Assembly (NCBI GenBank): GCA_958407085.1
Contig: CATYHY010000071.1
Span: 1 to 7,180, forward strand
DNA: 7,180 nt
Direction: 5' to 3'
Source: an uncultured Collinsella sp.
GTDB taxonomy: Bacteria; Actinomycetota; Coriobacteriia; Coriobacteriales; Coriobacteriaceae
Shown here: piece by piece, positions 5,687-7,180 of the stretch
Layout: each line of letters starts with the position of its first letter
Numbering within the stretch: the first letter of the stretch is position 1
Position numbers and translations under genes: made by a program
The notes under the pieces: model-generated
The model's input: the letters and a program-made list of their open reading frames with translations, nothing else
Databases searched by the model: none
What the model was told of the DNA's origin: nothing

Positions 5687-7026
5687 TCGACCGCCGCGCC
5701 CAGCGCGATAATTCAATTTCAATCTTTCGCATCATCGCCGTTGTCTGCGCCGTTTGCGTGTTGGCGTACTTTATCTTTGCCCTGGCGACTGGCATTGAGC
5801 CGATTGCCACGGTGATTGCCTGTGCGTTACTGTGCATCTTCCTGTGCATCTTTATCTATTTGACGCTCAATCCCGATTCGGTACGCTCCCAGTATACCGA
5901 GGAGACGCTTTCGGTTGCCTCGGCCATGCTCGAGGACATTAAGGGCGGTCTGACGCAGGAATCGGCGCTTTTGGTGTGCCGGCGTATTCTGCCCGAGACG
6001 CGTGCCATGACCGTTGCCATCACCGATGAGGGCAACGTGCTGGCCTGCGCGGGCGAGTTCGAGGAAAAGCTGCTGCCCGATTCGCCCATCCATACGCTTG
6101 CCACGCGCTACGTCATTGAACACGGCATCGTGCAGTCGTTCAACCGCGTGGTGGACGTGGTGGGTGCGGATGGCTCGCACAACCAGGTTCCCGCCGGTAT
6201 CATCGCGCCCATCAAGGTGGGCGACCGCACCGTCGGTACGCTCAAGTTCTACTACAAGACCCCGCGCGCCGTCGACCGTACCCAGTATGCACTCGCCTCG
6301 GGCTTTGCCGAGATCCTGTCCACGCAGCTCGCCATCCACGAGCTCGAGGTGCAAAAGGAGCTCACGGCCCGTGCCGAGGTTCGTGCCCTGCAAGCGCAGA
6401 TCAATCCGCACTTTCTGTTTAACACGCTCAACACCATCGCGTCGTTTACACGCACCGATCCGCTGCGTGCCCGCGAGCTGCTGCGCGAGTTCTCCTCGTT
6501 CTATCGCGCCACGCTCGACAACTCGGGGTCGCTTATCCCGGTCTCGCGTGAGGTTGCCCAGACCAAGCGCTACCTGACGTTTGAGAAGGCGCGCTTTGGC
6601 GAAGACCGCGTACTGGCGACCTTCGATGTCTCCGAGGATGTCGAGGACACGTTGGTCCCGGCCTTTGTAATCCAGCCCATCGTCGAGAACGCCGTGCGGC
6701 ATGGCATGGGCGATGGCGATGCCCTGCGGATCGATGTGACCGTCCATCAAGACGGCGACGACGCAATCCTGATTGCTGTGGCCGACAATGGCGTGGGCAT
6801 GGACGAGGGCACCGCCGCCAGGCTGTTTGATGAGCGCTCCGCCCGCCCCGATGCCAGTTCCCCGCAAGGCGGCGGCGCCGGCGTGGCCATGCACAATATT
6901 TCTGAGCGCATCCATCGCTTTTATGGACCGCACTCTTATACGCGCGTCGAATCGGCGCCGGGCAAGGGCACCAAAGTGCTCCTGCATCTTGATTTGTCAG
7001 AGAGCATCTTTGATATTCAAGGGTAA
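5683..7026 (+). CDS. LytS/BtsS-like sensor histidine kinase, complete
   Basis: A 447-residue kinase. Two hydrophobic helices (~14-36 and ~40-61) are joined by a turn of only a few residues, so almost nothing is exposed outside the cell. A GAF-like region (~75-205) with AGIIAPIKVGDRTVGTLKFY follows, then the linker ALASGFAEILSTQLA and a His_kinase segment with phosphoacceptor H243 in INPHFLFNTLNTI. The HATPase domain has the N-box VENAVRH (N336), the G1 box DNGVGM (368-373) and the G2-like GGGAGVAMHN (396-405). All catalytic motifs are intact. The region before the kinase core differs from typical LytS and BtsS, which have a multi-helix 5TMR_LYT sensor. The start is ATG 5683 in an ATGA overlap with the glycosyltransferase stop, with GGAGGGGG at 5671-5678. 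The likely partner is the regulator starting at 7099. The ligand is unknown. Confidence 0.94.
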   Translation: MIDRRAQRDNSISIFRIIAVVCAVCVLAYFIFALATGIEPIATVIACALLCIFLCIFIYLTLNPDSVRSQYTEETLSVASAMLEDIKGGLTQESALLVCRRILPETRAMTVAITDEGNVLACAGEFEEKLLPDSPIHTLATRYVIEHGIVQSFNRVVDVVGADGSHNQVPAGIIAPIKVGDRTVGTLKFYYKTPRAVDRTQYALASGFAEILSTQLAIHELEVQKELTARAEVRALQAQINPHFLFNTLNTIASFTRTDPLRARELLREFSSFYRATLDNSGSLIPVSREVAQTKRYLTFEKARFGEDRVLATFDVSEDVEDTLVPAFVIQPIVENAVRHGMGDGDALRIDVTVHQDGDDAILIAVADNGVGMDEGTAARLFDERSARPDASSPQGGGAGVAMHNISERIHRFYGPHSYTRVESAPGKGTKVLLHLDLSESIFDIQG

Positions 7027-7038
7027 AATAAAAGGCTA

Positions 7039-7067
7039 TGGGCTCAACGCCAAGCGGCGGATGCCCA
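7039..7067 (+). other. Nested hairpin in kinase-regulator spacer
   Basis: In the 72-base gap between the second kinase and its regulator, TGGGC (7039-7043) can pair with GCCCA (7063-7067). These enclose CGCC (7048-7051) paired to GGCG (7056-7059) around an AAGC loop. The two short helices are separated by small internal loops and no uninterrupted T-run follows. It could tune the ratio of kinase to regulator, mark a processing site, or be chance. No promoter is convincing in this gap. Confidence 0.25.
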
Positions 7068-7098
7068 GCGTAGTTTGTTGACGAAAGGTTTAATCCCT

Positions 7099-7180
7099 AT
7101 GCTGCGTGCGATGATTGTGGATGACGAGGCCCCGGCCCGTTCGGAACTTCGCTTCTTGCTCGAGCAGACGGGCAAGATCG
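7099..7180 (+). CDS. Response regulator, N-terminal fragment cut by window end
   Basis: Only the first 27 residues are visible. They read MLRAMIVDDEAPARSELRFL and onward, which is the first strand, the acidic pair (D8/D9) and helix 1 of a receiver domain. They closely resemble the start of the regulator at 1193 (ILVVDDEPPIRAELRYLLEK). The position after a LytS-type kinase predicts a LytTR output domain beyond the window, but that part is not seen. The start is ATG 7099, with GAAAGG at 7083-7088 ten bases upstream. An internal ATG at 7111 would remove the first four residues and is less well placed. It is probably co-transcribed with the kinase at 5683-7026. Confidence 0.88.
   Translation, partial: MLRAMIVDDEAPARSELRFLLEQTGKI

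Noticed and set aside
5827..6987. Long minus-strand open frame of 386 codons opposite the second kinase
   Set aside because: Same reason: the + strand encodes a complete kinase. That both kinases carry similar antisense frames follows from their paralogy and codon bias.

Overview
The window is GC-rich, roughly 60% by eye, and densely coded. Every supported gene lies on the + strand. The gene types resemble an anaerobic gut Coriobacteriia genome such as Collinsella: LytS-type kinases with LytTR regulators, a UMF1-family transporter, a cytoplasmic zinc phospholipase C-fold protein, and strong C/G third-position bias. That assignment is an inference from style and family content, since no rRNA or marker gene is present.

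Layout, left to right. (1) 1-1154 is the 3' part of a LytS/BtsS-like sensor histidine kinase cut by the window edge. After 38 bases it is followed by its likely partner, a REC-LytTR response regulator (1193-1927). (2) A zinc-dependent phospholipase C-fold protein (2020-2964) and (3) a twelve-helix UMF1/Atg22-like MFS transporter (3066-4316) each have their own promoter-like -10 element. (4) A 182-base non-coding stretch (4317-4498) holds an inverted repeat, a -10 element and a very strong intrinsic-terminator hairpin. The hairpin sits between that -10 and the next start codon. (5) A GT-A-fold glycosyltransferase (4499-5686) overlaps by 4 bases a complete second LytS-like kinase (5683-7026). 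(6) After 72 bases comes the start of a second response regulator (7099 to the window end).

The window therefore shows two paralogous LytS/LytTR two-component systems bracketing three metabolic or envelope genes. The second system is translationally coupled to a glycosyltransferase, which suggests a link between a surface-glycan or glycolipid activity and signalling. Any transcript that enters this glycosyltransferase-kinase unit from upstream must read through the hairpin at 4441-4476, so control by attenuation is plausible.

I saw no tRNA, rRNA, CRISPR array, insertion sequence or phage gene. The most interesting points are the leader terminator, the glycosyltransferase-kinase coupling, and a shared GGGYAYRATG -10 motif in front of three consecutive transcription units.
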